Below are positions 21,321 through 31,698 of a DNA stretch of 64,000 nucleotides, piece after piece. A program made the translations under genes and the position numbers. The notes beneath the pieces were generated by a model. It was not told the DNA's origin, ran no database searches, and was given only the letters and a program-made list of their open reading frames with translations. The stretch comes from Gonatopus flavifemur. Its lineage: Eukaryota; Arthropoda; Insecta; Hymenoptera; Dryinidae. Numbering within the stretch: position 1 is the first letter of the stretch; every line of letters begins with the position of its first letter. The stretch is taken from positions 124,001 through 188,000 of the forward strand of contig JAFFJZ010000089.1 in NCBI GenBank assembly GCA_018340375.1, given 5' to 3'.

Positions 21321-22643
21321 CGAGGTGTGTTCAAAAAGTAAGGTGACTTTGTATTTTTAAGAAAAAATATTTATCTATTTATCAATATTTATGTTGTCCC
21401 CTTCAAAGTAATCCCCCTCAGATACAATACACTTATGCCAACGGTTTTTCCAATCCTCGAAGCACTTCTCATAAGCACTTTTCGGTATAGCCTTGAGCTC
21501 TTCCAGCGATGCAGTCTTTATCTCTTCAATCGTTGCAAATCTCCGTCCTTTCATAGGTCTCTTTAGTTTTGGGAACAAGAAAAAGTCACATGGGGCCAAA
21601 TCCGGTGAATATGGTGGCTGAGGCATGATTGTGGTGTTGTTTTTGGCCAAAAAATCTCTCACAAGCAAAGATGAGTGAGCAGGGGCATTATCGTGATGCA
21701 AAAGCCATGAATTATTTTTCCACAATTCTGGACGTTTTCTTCGTATTGCTTCTCGCAAACGGCGCATAACTTCAAGATAACACTGTTTATTGACCGTACG
21801 ACCATATGGTAAGAACTCCTGATGCACCACGCCATGGTAATCGAAGAAAACAGTGAGCAAAACTTTGACATTTGATCGAACTTGGCGTGCTTTTTTCGGT
21901 CTTGGCTCATCTGGGGTCTTCCATTGGGACGATTGGACTTTGGTTTCGACATCATAACCATATACCCATGATTCGTCACCAGTTATGACCCTTTTGAGTA
22001 AATCTGGGTCGTCGTTAACGTCATTTAACAGTTCTTGAGCGATGCTCATGCGACGGTTCTTTTGGTCAAAATTTAGCAATTTCGGAACAAACTTCGCTGA
22101 CACACGTCTCATGCCCAAAACGTTAGAAAAAATTTCATGGCACGAGCCAAGCGATAAACCAACATCCTCAGCAACTTCTCTGATAGTGATTCAACGATTT
22201 TCCAAAACAATTTTCTTCACTGCTTGAACGTTTTCATCAGTTGTTGACGTGCTTGGGCGTCCAGAGCGAGACTCGTCATTGGCATCTTCCCGGCCATCTT
22301 GGAAGAGTTTGTACCACTTGTAAACATTTTTTTTACTCAGAACAGTTTCACCGTATGCTACTGTCAACATTTTAAGTGTTTCGGAGCACTTTATTTCATT
22401 CTTTACACGAAATTTGATGCAAATCCTTTTGATCCATATTTTTCGATAGCAAGAAATCGCCGAGCACGCAAAACACTTATAACCTTTACGCCTCTCACAA
22501 CCAAACAAAAAATGCTATACACTTGAAACTTGGTACAGATGTTCGGGAAGAGTGTGCCAACATAACAAAACAAAAAAATCGATAATCGAAAGTACGTTGC
22601 CCGCGAAATTTGAAAAGTCACCTTACTTTTTGAACACACCTCG
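21321..22643 (-). mobile_element. mariner element (1323 bp), nearly intact
   Basis: Ends CGAGGTGTGTTCAAAAAGTA (from 21321) and TACTTTTTGAACACACCTCG (to 22643) are perfect inverted repeats continuing into AGGTGACTTT, flanked by TA (21319-21320, 22644-22645). The terminal repeats show almost no divergence, so the insertion is recent compared with the other mariners in the window. Confidence 0.93.
21375..22437 (-). pseudogene. mariner transposase, one stop codon and a probable 1-base insertion near the start
   Basis: Minus-strand DD34D transposase. One frame covers residues from RICIKFRVKNEIKC through RSGRPSTSTTDENVQAVKKI, then TGA at 22193-22191 where the family has Arg (CGA to TGA), then TIREVAEDVGLSLGS, LGMRRVSAKFVPKLLNF, RVITGDESWVYGYD (first Asp), WLLHHDNAPAHSS (second), SPDLAPCDFFLFPKLK (third, 34 residues on) and WHKCIVSEGDYFEGDN. 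Start chosen at the ATG on 22437-22435, where an AAAA run (about 22427-22430) appears to hold one extra A, putting that ATG out of frame; an upstream ATG at 22508 is in frame. All catalytic residues are present. Confidence 0.9.
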
Positions 22644-23119
22644 TACTGTCTATACGGCTGCGATTAGAAATAATTCCAGCTCATCGCTTGTCTTCTGTTT
22701 TTTTTGCGTCTTTTGTTGTTCTGACATTTCACATACGTCTGTTATCAGGTCTTATGAAATTAGTTGATTTGGTATTCTGCCTTTTGATTATATGAAAGCC
22801 CTTTTTTCGACTCATTCGATACACAATGAATAAAAGAAAACGAAGTTTTGAGTGCACAAACCATCCAGATGATTTTTGCTATATCTGTGGTAATTATGTG
22901 GTGAAGAGGAATCAACGTCAATCCACCAACTCTCTTCATGAGCATTATCTTCAATACTTCCAGATAACACCTGATAATCTCGGTGAAGGATGGACACCAA
23001 GTATCGTATGCCTTTTATGTCATATAAATCTTGTACGATGGGCTTCCGTTTCAACAGAGTATGTATTGGGTGATCAGTAAATGTCAAATCCATACACAGT
23101 TCAAAATTTTGTGTTGATA

Positions 23120-23526
23120 ACGGTCCACTCAAAATTTGTGTCCGAAATCAACACAAAAGGGTATCAAACTGTCAAGTTTTTAATGTGAACTTAACACTCT
23201 TGTGGTGATTTCTCAAATGCTTTCCCTGTACAAGAAAACACTCTGAATTGCCATGAATCGGATATTTGCATCGTGAATTCACAATTAAATAGATGAACCA
23301 CGATATTTGGTTAGGTTTAGAAAACTTCATGACCATAAACAGATGGAATCGTGAGAATTGTAATTTTACACTGGAAATGAATATGCCATTGATCACGATT
23401 GATCAAATGTTTTTCTAATACACTTTCAATCAAAATTACCATTGGAAATGAATTTTTCTAATCGGTTTACCCGGATTTTCTTCACAAGGTTGTGTCAATA
23501 TCACCACAAATTTTGAATGGACCATT
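23120..23526. repeat. MITE-like inverted repeat inside copy A
   Basis: ACGGTCCACTCAAAATTTGT (from 23120) pairs with the reverse complement of TTTTGAATGGACCATT (to 23526), about 35 bp with a few mismatches, enclosing about 335 bp without coding sequence. It lies where the protein family has no break, so it is an insertion or part of an intron. Confidence 0.55.
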
Positions 23527-24900
23527 TGGGACTTGCGCCTTCGTTAAAAATACACAAAATTTTCTACCTTGTACCTTACATGACTATCTCATACATTCAA
23601 ATTCTTTTTTTTTTAATTAGACGGCACATGACATTCAGTGTACTATGTAATGATGTGGAGCATACCTTTTCGTCACGTTACCGACTGCTATTCTTGTTCA
23701 AGCACCTACACGGGTTTCGGAAGAAGTATGCGATGGGCTTATGCAAATGTACAATCTGTTACATTTCCAATACCCCACTCAAACACACCTCCAATTCCTA
23801 AGTGTCCCAATTCATGTAACCCCGAAACATGTGACGATTTACTAGCTGGTCTGGGAGCGGATAATGATAGCAATTCCAATGCTACAGAAGAGCAGCATTT
23901 CTTAACTTTGGCTGAATTGAATGATTGGGTGAGGGATTTGCAGCTTCCAAAATTAGCAGCAGAATTACATGCATCTCGAATGAAACAGTACAACTTTTTA
24001 GCTGTGAATGTAAGAGTAACATATTACAGAGACCGTGATAGGGCTTACTCAAAGTATTTTACTATGAGAGAGGAAATATGCTTTTGCGGAAATAATCCTG
24101 GTTCGTTCAAGAAACTTGAACAACCTTACGATGCAGACGAGTGGCGGTTATCTGTTGACAGCAGTGGAACTAGTTTGAGAGCAGTCCTCTTACATAACAG
24201 GAACGAAAAACCGTCGATACCCATCGCACATGCTGTCAACGCTGAAGAATCGTATGAAACAATAGTCAAATTGTTAGAATACGTAAACTATGAAGAACAC
24301 GGTTGGGAAGTTTGTTCCGATTTAAAAGTAGTGGGCCTGTTATGTGGAATGCAGCGGGGATATACGAAGTATTGCTGTTTTTTATGTCTCTGGGATAATC
24401 GTGCTCGCGAATATCACTACAAGAAAAAACAATGGCCACAAAGAAGGAACCACACATTGGGTGAGAACAGCGTGAAATATATGCCTCTCGTCAGAAAAGA
24501 GAACATTATTCTTCCATCATTGCACATCAAACTTCGACTTTCAAAAACTTCGTCAAGGCATTAAATAAAGAAGGCCAAGCGTTTACTCACTTGAGAACCC
24601 TCTTCCCAAATAGTTCCCCAGCAAAAATCAAAGAAGGAGTCTTTTATAGTCCACAAATAAGAAAACTGCTGGGAGATGAAAAATTCCACACGTATTTCTC
24701 CTCTGTCGAAAATGCAGCCTGAGATTCGTTCAAGTCAGTTGTTCCTGGTCCCCTTGGGAATAATAAAGACCCTGAGTACAATGTTATCGTTGCGAATTTG
24801 CTTAGAAATTATGCAAAAATGGGTATATGATACTATTCATCCTATTCCACTTTTTTTTCATCCATGTGTATTATATCCTTTCAATTGTCCCAACAGGGGT

Positions 24901-25684
24901 TGTATAAATTTTACGCATTTGTTAAATAAGCTCTTGGTCTTCATATGACATATAAGAAGGAAACTAGAATCTCCCTCATGCAAATTAATGAGTAATCTTT
25001 GAAATTCCAATTCAATCTCTTTAATGAAACTAATGAAGTATGATATATAAATACATGAATCGAGATGATACAAAGAGAAATTTAAATCAAAACTATATAT
25101 ATATATGAATCGAGATGAAATGAAGATTCATTATATGGAAACTTTTACAATGAGAGTAACGATCATAATCGAATAAAGATTTACATACGATATGAGAAAA
25201 GCATGAGAATTGAAGTTGAGGCAATATACATGAAATGCGGATGGCAACAACCTTTTTCCCATAAAGGTTTGTCATGATAATAAGAACAATTCTGGTCAGA
25301 ATAATCAAGCATACTCACTCATCCACACAAACAATCGAGGTGGCCACCGTTCGTAGAGGAGAAAGATGTCGGGGTAGACGTCGAAATCGAACGATGAAAA
25401 ATCAGCCAAGAGGACCCTTCGATGAGGATTAAACGTTGATAATTTGGTTCATCCACAGCTCGATGAGACGTCGAACGAAAAGGGACGCACTGAGTAATAC
25501 CATTTACGGAAACCACTCTCGAGAGTTATGAGAAAATGTGTGCGAGAGCACGACTCGTTAAGTAACGATCGCCTACTGACACGATGATATAGATCATCGA
25601 ACGTCGCGTAGGAAGGGGAAGGGCTTGTGAAGATTCCCTGGATTCATTAGAGATGGAGTAACGAGAATGAGAATTGATCGATCT
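24901..25684. mobile_element. 784-bp insertion with 11-bp target duplication, unclassified
   Basis: Flanked by CCAACAGGGGT at 24890-24900 and 25685-25695. The duplicated bases include the 3' splice acceptor of the intron in copy A; joining across restores the exon seen in copy B. Begins TGTATAAATTTTACGC, ends GAGAATTGATCGATCT; no clear terminal repeats or poly-A. It contains two copies of ATGAATCGAGATGA (about 25053 and 25107). Duplications of this length fit Mutator-like or retroposed insertions better than hAT or LTR elements. Confidence 0.7.
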
Positions 25685-25904
25685 CCAACAGGGGTATATA
25701 TGTCTCTGAAGATCCATTTCTTACATTCCCACTAGAATTTTTCCGGAGAATTTGGGCGATGTGAGTGACGATCATGGTAAGAGATTCCATCAACAACTGA
25801 AGTCCATGGAGCAACGCTACCAGGGATTTTGGGATGAAAGAATGATAAGGGATTATATTTAGTCTCTCATAAGAGAAACGGATGCTACCAAAAACAAACT
25901 TATA

Positions 25905-26397
25905 TCAATATATTGGAATAAAAATGATTCAAATCAATCAAACTTGAGTATAAGCTATGAATGAACTCAAACTCTTAAAATGAAGGAAACGTTGTATTTT
26001 GGCACTTGTACATAAATGATCGTAACTTCTGTAATTTTTCATAGATTTCCTTTCACAAATACATCATCCTCTTCGTAGAAGAGCGCACTTCACGTGAAAA
26101 ATTCGATACGGAGTATATTTCCACGTTTTCTATTTTTCCTTGGCAAAAATGTAACTTTTTTACCTTCGTTTTTGTCGAAAGACAGTGTTTTCCCCAAATA
26201 TTTCGATTCATTGCACTTGAACTATTTGAGTAATCAACAATAGTGACATTGATATTTGTTGGCAGTCTGATTGGATCCGTTTTGACACCTGCCATCATTA
26301 GATTGATCGCTTCTGACTTGAGATATACCTTTGATAGTGAAACTTCGATAGAAAAGGATTTCTTTCAACTTCAAAAATTCATATCTCGAAAACTTAT
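25905..26397. repeat. Right inverted repeat of the 20546-26397 unit
   Basis: Reverse-complement partner of 20546-21045. Its inner edge overlaps the last codons and 3' flank of the copy A gene. Confidence 0.85.
26053..26298 (-). CDS. Small ORF in the right inverted repeat (81 aa), unknown
   Basis: Reads MMAGVKTDPIRLPTNINVTI to RMMYL, the mirror partner of 20637-20879. Differences cluster at a few positions (EM/KT, E/R, LL/VR) and the frame is open in both. No recognised domain. Confidence 0.25.
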   Translation of the reverse strand: MMAGVKTDPIRLPTNINVTIVDYSNSSSAMNRNIWGKHCLSTKTKVKKLHFCQGKIENVEIYSVSNFSREVRSSTKRMMYL

Positions 26398-26661
26398 CCA
26401 TTGAAAAGTTTTTACTGTGATTTTGGAGTCCAGGGAGCCGAAATGCATCAGGAAAAAATAGTGACGTCGAATGTACAAAATGGCTGTAAACTAGTGTAGT
26501 TATTCTAGAACAATTTCTAAAATGAGAATACTTTTGTATCTGCTCAATTCTCATCAATTTGATCCTGAACAGTCTGTTTAATCAATCGTCAATTGGTCAG
26601 TCAAGTGCATCTGCTGCGAACATCTGTGTTACATCCACAGTGCTCCTGTTTTTTTCATTTT

Positions 26662-27130
26662 TTCCCAACGCTACCTAATGATCATGATGGTAAGTGACAT
26701 ACAAATGTATAGTACATCCGCGTCCTTCTTGCTTTTTCTTCATACACCAGTGATTTTATTGGAAGGATCCGATAGTAGTATACTCGACGCAAGGCCCTGT
26801 TGTATATCCTCTACGCTCATGCCTTTTCTTCATTTCCTTATGACGCTACATAATGATATTGATCATGGTTGATTGATGATCGATCAGGGTGGTATGTAAT
26901 GTACAGATGTATGGTACACCTGCATCCTTCTTGCTGTTTCTCCTTCCAGCAGTGATTCAATTGGAAGAATCTAATAGTAGTATACCTGATGCATTGACTT
27001 GTTGAGTATCCACTCCTCCCCTGTCTTCTCTTCATTTTCTCAAGTCTCGCTACCTATTGATATTAATCCTGCTGGTACATAATATACAGGTATATAATAC
27101 CTCTGCATTTTGCCTGTTCTCCCATCATCC
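26662..27130. repeat. Diverged tandem repeat, about 170-205 bp, 2.5 units
   Basis: Units begin CGCTACNTAATGAT (26671, 26842, 27048) and share GTACA(C/T)C(T/C)GC(G/A)TCCTTCTTGCT, CAGTGATT and AATAGTAGTATAC words. Confidence 0.7.
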
Positions 27131-27175
27131 TGTTACACTGTCAACATATGAAACTACATACCATCATACACATAT

Positions 27176-27690
27176 ATAGATAGATAGATAGATAGATATG
27201 TTTATTTATGTTCTAGGATGAAAATCCTGTGGAACAATTGAGAAAGAAGTATAAACAATAACAAAGATATTATATGCAAAAATACTTATATATATATACA
27301 GCATCAAACCCACAGCCCGAAAAGCAAAAAGAAGGCAGGATGAATGAACTTAAAAATAAAGATGAAATGAGAATGAGAGTGAAGGTGAGATTACAAAGGT
27401 GTGAGAAATGAAAATACAGATATAAGATGGAGATACAATAGTTATAAATGCGCAGAATGAAGATGAAGGCAAGAAAAGCGTAAGATGGACCACGATGAAC
27501 CTACTTGAAAAGGAGTAAATGTCTATGAGTGAGAAAGGGTGGAGGTGAGCAAGAAGTCATAATACTCCTTTTTGAAGACGTTAGGGGAAGAGCTACACTT
27601 GATGTTATCTGGGATCGTGTTCCAGAGTTAGATATAGATACGGAAACAAACGCTGTTGGTTGTTGGAAAGAGAAAAAGACATAATATTCT
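27176..27690 (-). pseudogene. LINE 3' end with RT C-terminal fragment
   Basis: On the minus strand, about 27690-27520 reads FSFPTTNSVCFRIYI, a stop, then LWNTIPDNIKCSSSPNVFKK and EYYDFLLTSTLSHS, the closing motif of many insect LINE reverse transcriptases (WNxLPxxIK...FKKxL). A non-coding tail of about 340 bp follows and ends in a (CTAT)n run at 27176-27200, a typical LINE 3' terminus. 5' truncated, as is usual for LINE copies. Confidence 0.65.
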
Positions 27691-28589
27691 TAAATATATG
27701 TACATTTATATAGGCTATGAATGCGTGCGACATTCAGATGATGAATAGAGCGTGCATGAGCGCTCACAGTAATGAGAGTGTGTACGATGTACGAGATAAG
27801 AGATGTTGATCGGCTGTCGGGTTGAACGTATATGTGCTACGGCACAATACATTATGTATGGAAAATATTATTGAGTACAATAAATATCATCGTATCTATA
27901 TATATTCGCTCTTGTTCTTTTCACGAATAATGCGTGTACTTCAACAAATACATATCAAGCATCAAAAGAGAAAGAGTGGATGAAGAAATTCTATCGTATG
28001 AGAAGAAACCGATTGACAAGACATCCTGATATTTCGATCTCATGAAAAACGAGCGGGCTCCGCCCCCTGACTACTTCGCTTCGCTCAGCAGTCCGACCCC
28101 CTTCGAAATTCGCTTCGCTAATTTTGAATGGATCGTAGGCCACATATGCTCGCTTCGCTCGCATTTTGAACAATTCAGATATCCGAGGATATATGGGAAG
28201 GCACTCATCGGTTTTTCCCTCGATTGAGAAACTTTGTGAATGTGATGTTCAGAAAGCCTGGAACTTATTGCCTATCCTTTATACCATCCCCAAATGATTC
28301 AGGAACATGTACCTGGAGAACTGTAGAATTTCAACTTTCCTAGTAGAAATAAAGCCTGGAAGCGCGACGAAAGCGTGAGCTAACAGTAATTGAGGCGTAA
28401 TAGACGTTACGAAGGGTTATTGAGGCGTAATTCAGGAATGAATCTGGATATTTTCAGGCGTCATTTGTATCGATAGCTACTTCCTCCACTTTTGGATTCT
28501 CACTAGTGCGCAGTTGTCATAACATCAACCAGCTGTTGAAGAGTCTTCGGAGGCAGCAAAGCTCACACGGAGAGATCGGAATTATTATT
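27691..28589. other. No gene recognised; short CG-rich patch
   Basis: Mostly AT-rich. At 28047-28170 there is a distinct patch with GGGCTCCGCCCCCTG, CTTCGCTTCGCTC (28066) and CTCGCTTCGCTCGC (28149), composition unlike its surroundings, with two short open frames on opposite strands and no recognised motif. Confidence 0.4.
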
Positions 28590-29310
28590 CTCTTTCAACA
28601 TTGAAGCCCAGAATTTGATTCAGCACCCTTGAAAATCCCTAGGACCCGCGTTACATATAACAATATAATTTTGTTCATTAGAGCCGGAATGACTATATTC
28701 ACGTGGGCCATATTGGATTCGCCATGTTGAATTCATTTTTTGATGTCAGATTTGGATTCTTCATCCTCCAAAACCCCAAGGACCCATGTTTCATATGAAT
28801 CTGCCTACAAATGCAAAGTTGACTGAATTCACGTCCGCCATCTTGGATCCGCTATCAGGAATTCGGATTCAGCATCCTCGAAAACCCCTAGAATCCATGT
28901 TTCATATAAATCCATCCACAAATGCAAAATTGACTGAATTCGCGTCCGCCATCTTGTATCCGCTACCTGGAATTCGGGATTTGACTCCAGAGTCGAATTC
29001 AGCACCCTCGAAAACCCCTAGAATCCATGTTTCATAATAATCCGTCCCTAAATGCCAAAGCGACTAAATTCACGACCACCATGTTGGATCCGCCATCTTG
29101 AATTCGTCTTTCGACGTCAGATTCGAATCCTTCACTTTCGAAAACCCCCAGGGCCCCTGTTTCATATAAATCTGTCCACAAATGCGAAATTGACTAAATT
29201 CACGTCGGCTATCTTGGATCCGCCCTCTCGAATTCCAGATTTGACTCCAGATTCGGATTCAGTATCCTCGAAAACCCCGAAGACACATGTTTTATAATAA
29301 TTCATCCATC
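28590..29310. repeat. Tandem repeat, about 110-135 bp, six units
   Basis: Units carry CGAAAACCCCTAGAATCCAT and TTTCATATAAATC (28633, 28768, 28877, 29012, 29137, 29268), then ACAAATGCAAAATTGACT and CCGCCATCTTGGATCCGC. The open frames here read the repeat (MFHMNLPTNAKLTEFTSAIL) and are not evidence of a gene. Confidence 0.85.
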
Positions 29311-29366
29311 CGAGCCAAAATAGGGAATATTCAGAGACTGCGGAGAAAATGACGTATACATATATG

Positions 29367-30419
29367 TTAGGGTGCTATATATAGACTATAATATAGACTA
29401 ACGCTGAAGCACATCATCTCAAGAGCTTTCTCATTCGTTTGGAGAATTGATAGTTTCGCGACTCCATGCTTGGAGCGCTGCCAATAGTTCTGTAGAGTTT
29501 CGCACTGAGTCTATAGGCCCTGATACTACCCTATTAGCATTGAAACACAGAACACACTGCAATTAAACGGACAAGTTTTTGAGCTTGTTCAAGAGGCTGA
29601 AATCTAATTGTTGCGTTATAAGAACTGGGATATACAAGTCGACAATACATGATCGATATCTTATTACAGGTGGATATTTGACGTTCTTATGTGCCTCACA
29701 TATTTCAACTTCAGCTCAGATTTTATGAATGACGGAAATTTTTCAACTATGAAATTTTCTCATTTTTTTTAATCATAACTTATATATTTTAGATTATTTA
29801 TCCTTTTCTCATCTCCCAAATCACGAAAAAAGTCAATTACCCAAGAAAGTAGTAATGAGTAATAAAAAAATAATATTCTTTAATAATTTGACCGATAATT
29901 CGCACAAATTTGAAACTACAAGAACTTTGAAACTCAATATTTCGAGGAATATCGATGTCAGCAATCTAATGCCCCAGACCCTCCTTGTAGGAAATTTAAT
30001 TTTCTACAAAATTTTCATATACATTTCTCCTCCAGCCCTTGTCATTACCGAGAAAAACGAGAATTAGTGGCAGAAAAACGAGAATTTCATGAAAAAATGA
30101 GGTTTAGCGCCCCGTACTACCTCGCCGGTGTGAGTTACGATTATTCCGCACGAGACACTTTTGTAGAGCATTCAATTTTGAGGAAATCCCATCTTTGAGC
30201 GAGATGATACCATAAAATGTGGCTGAGATACAGGAATTTGAAGAATGAAAATCAAATTTTACGTGTATTTCATACGGGAAATCTCCCCACGCCTAGGGCG
30301 AGTACTTAATATTTTCATTCAAGGCTCAAATTTTTAGGGAATTTTTTTTCAGTGATTTCCAACAAAATTTCACTATAGGACCGAGAAAAAAAAATAGTCG
30401 CAAAAAAAGAGCACCCTAA
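29367..30419. mobile_element. TIR element, 1053 bp, unclassified
   Basis: Ends TTAGGGTGCT and AGCACCCTAA (perfect 10-bp inverted repeat), flanked by TATATG on both sides (29361-29366, 30420-30425), though in AT-rich context. No coding sequence. The wider flanks also share GCGGAGAAAATGACGTATA (about 29339 and 30436). Confidence 0.6.
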
Positions 30420-30425
30420 TATATG

Positions 30426-31080
30426 TATGTATACAGCGGAGAAAATGACGTATATGGGCGATTCTTTCACAAACCGAACACCATTCTGACCGACACATTT
30501 TTTATTTGGCTGAAACTTTTTTTACCGGTTCTACATCGGAAAGAAGAAGATACGTGTTCTAAGAAGTTTTTTTTCTTTTAGATATAGAGGGTTGAAAGTT
30601 TCAGATTTTCGTGATTTTTGCCTTGGAAACTAATTTTCAAAAATTCATAACTCCGGTACTTTTGGAGCTAGAGAAGACTTTTTTTCATTTTGGAGGTAAA
30701 GGAGTGAATTTTGAGAAAAAAATATACTCAAAAAAATTTATGAAAAATCTTATATTGTTATAAACAATTGAAATGTTCAACTCAATTTTTCTCGATGATT
30801 ACCAGAATTTGAATTTTTTTTTAATACAACCATCGTATTCTACGTTCAATTTCCTATGAAATCTAGCATGTTGTTTCGGCGAATGGGTACGTCTGCATGC
30901 CTCTTTTTTCACCCCACATCGTTTTCCTCAATACCAGTAATGATTATTCAACTATCAGCATGAATTATTATTATTATTATTATTATTATCATGAATTATT
31001 ATCATTATTATGATCCATTATCACCGCTAAAAAATATATAAAATAAATCGAAAAACTTGTAAAACGCACTGAAATTCTGG
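30426..31080. other. No gene recognised; (TTA)n microsatellite
   Basis: AT-rich spacer. A TTA/ATT run lies at about 30965-31010. Confidence 0.5.
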
Positions 31081-31089
31081 AGAGTCGAT

Positions 31090-31232
31090 TGGAGGTGCAC
31101 GATATTCCACGGTATCGATACTTCATATATACAATTTGTATGAAAATTTCATCGAAATTTTATAGAATTCAATATAAACTCGACAAAGTTCCTATGAAAA
31201 ATATCGATACCGTAAAATCTCGTGCACCTCTG
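31090..31232. mobile_element. hAT-type MITE, 143 bp
   Basis: Ends TGGAGGTGCACGA and TCGTGCACCTCTG (reverse complement CAGAGGTGCACGA), flanked by the exact 8-bp duplication GAGTCGAT (31082-31089, 31233-31240). The arms continue into GGTATCGATA on both sides, so most of the element is a hairpin. Confidence 0.88.
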
Positions 31233-31240
31233 GAGTCGAT

Positions 31241-31698
31241 GTACTTAAATAAGGATTTGTCTTTACAGCATCGGTTTCCACTTCTGAATCTGGCGGATTT
31301 CAGTAACCAATACCCTTCAGATGGCCACACCAACTCGAGATACACCAGAGTTGTTTACTAGTCAATACCAGTGAATCTGGTATATTTTCAACATCTTTTT
31401 CTCACGGCGTTTTGGAACGCCTGTTTAAAACGCTGTGAGGGTCCCCCAAATTCCTTTTGATAATTATGTGAAAAATATTGTAGCACTCCTTCATGATGTA
31501 GAACAAAATTTAGGGTGTGCCGTACAGAAAACTTCTTTGTTGACAAAAAAAAATCGAAAAACACTATTTATATATGGAATAAGAACCACCCTAATCTTTA
31601 TAGCATAATGTCTCTCAGTATTTGAGGGAACCGACGAATCATTTCGATTGTTTTGACTGACATACACGAATAATTGGGGAAAATTGAATACCAACACG
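31241..31698. other. No gene recognised; small hairpin
   Basis: Contains a 13-bp stem hairpin at 31403-31442 (CTCACGGCGTTTT...AAAACGCTGTGAG, one mismatch). Otherwise featureless. Confidence 0.4.

Larger units (their letters stand above)
22826..25962 (+). pseudogene. Arthropod multicopy zinc-finger / IPIAHAV-motif protein, copy A
   Basis: Relic of a protein family I know as multicopy uncharacterised proteins in arthropod genomes. N-terminus MNKRKRSFECTNHPDDFCYI with a CxxC...CxxC finger (CYICG, CLLCH). After a gap holding a MITE, 23638 onward reads VTDCYSCSSTYTGFG, ELNDWVRDLQLPKLAAELHA, FIDSS-like DSSGTSLRAVLLHNRN, SIPIAHAVNAEESYETIVKL, GYTKYCCFLCLWDNRAREYH. A frameshift near 24535 leads to NFVKALNKEGQAFTHLRTLF, a TGA (24721), NYAKMG, a 74-base GT-AG intron (24823-24896), a 784-bp insertion, then MSLKIHFLHSH, FFPENLGDVSDDHGKRFHQQ, RYQGFWDERMIRDYI and a stop. 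The molecular function is unknown to me; transposon association is inferred from copy number and flanking repeats. Confidence 0.72.
20546..26397 (+). mobile_element. Inverted-repeat-bounded unit carrying the IPIAHAV-motif protein
   Basis: About 500 bp inverted repeats lie at 20546-21045 and 25905-26397 and enclose the multicopy gene 22826-25962, whose 3' end runs into the right repeat. Inside are a younger mariner (21321-22643), a MITE-like inverted repeat (23120-23526) and a 784-bp insertion (24901-25684). The arrangement looks like a DNA transposon whose 3' untranslated region forms part of its TIR. I saw no clean target duplication outside the repeats. The superfamily is unknown to me. Confidence 0.5.

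Noticed and set aside
28786..29297. Repetitive open frames (NLPTNAKLTEFTSAI)
   Set aside because: They simply read the 110-135 bp tandem repeat in one frame; other units have stops.
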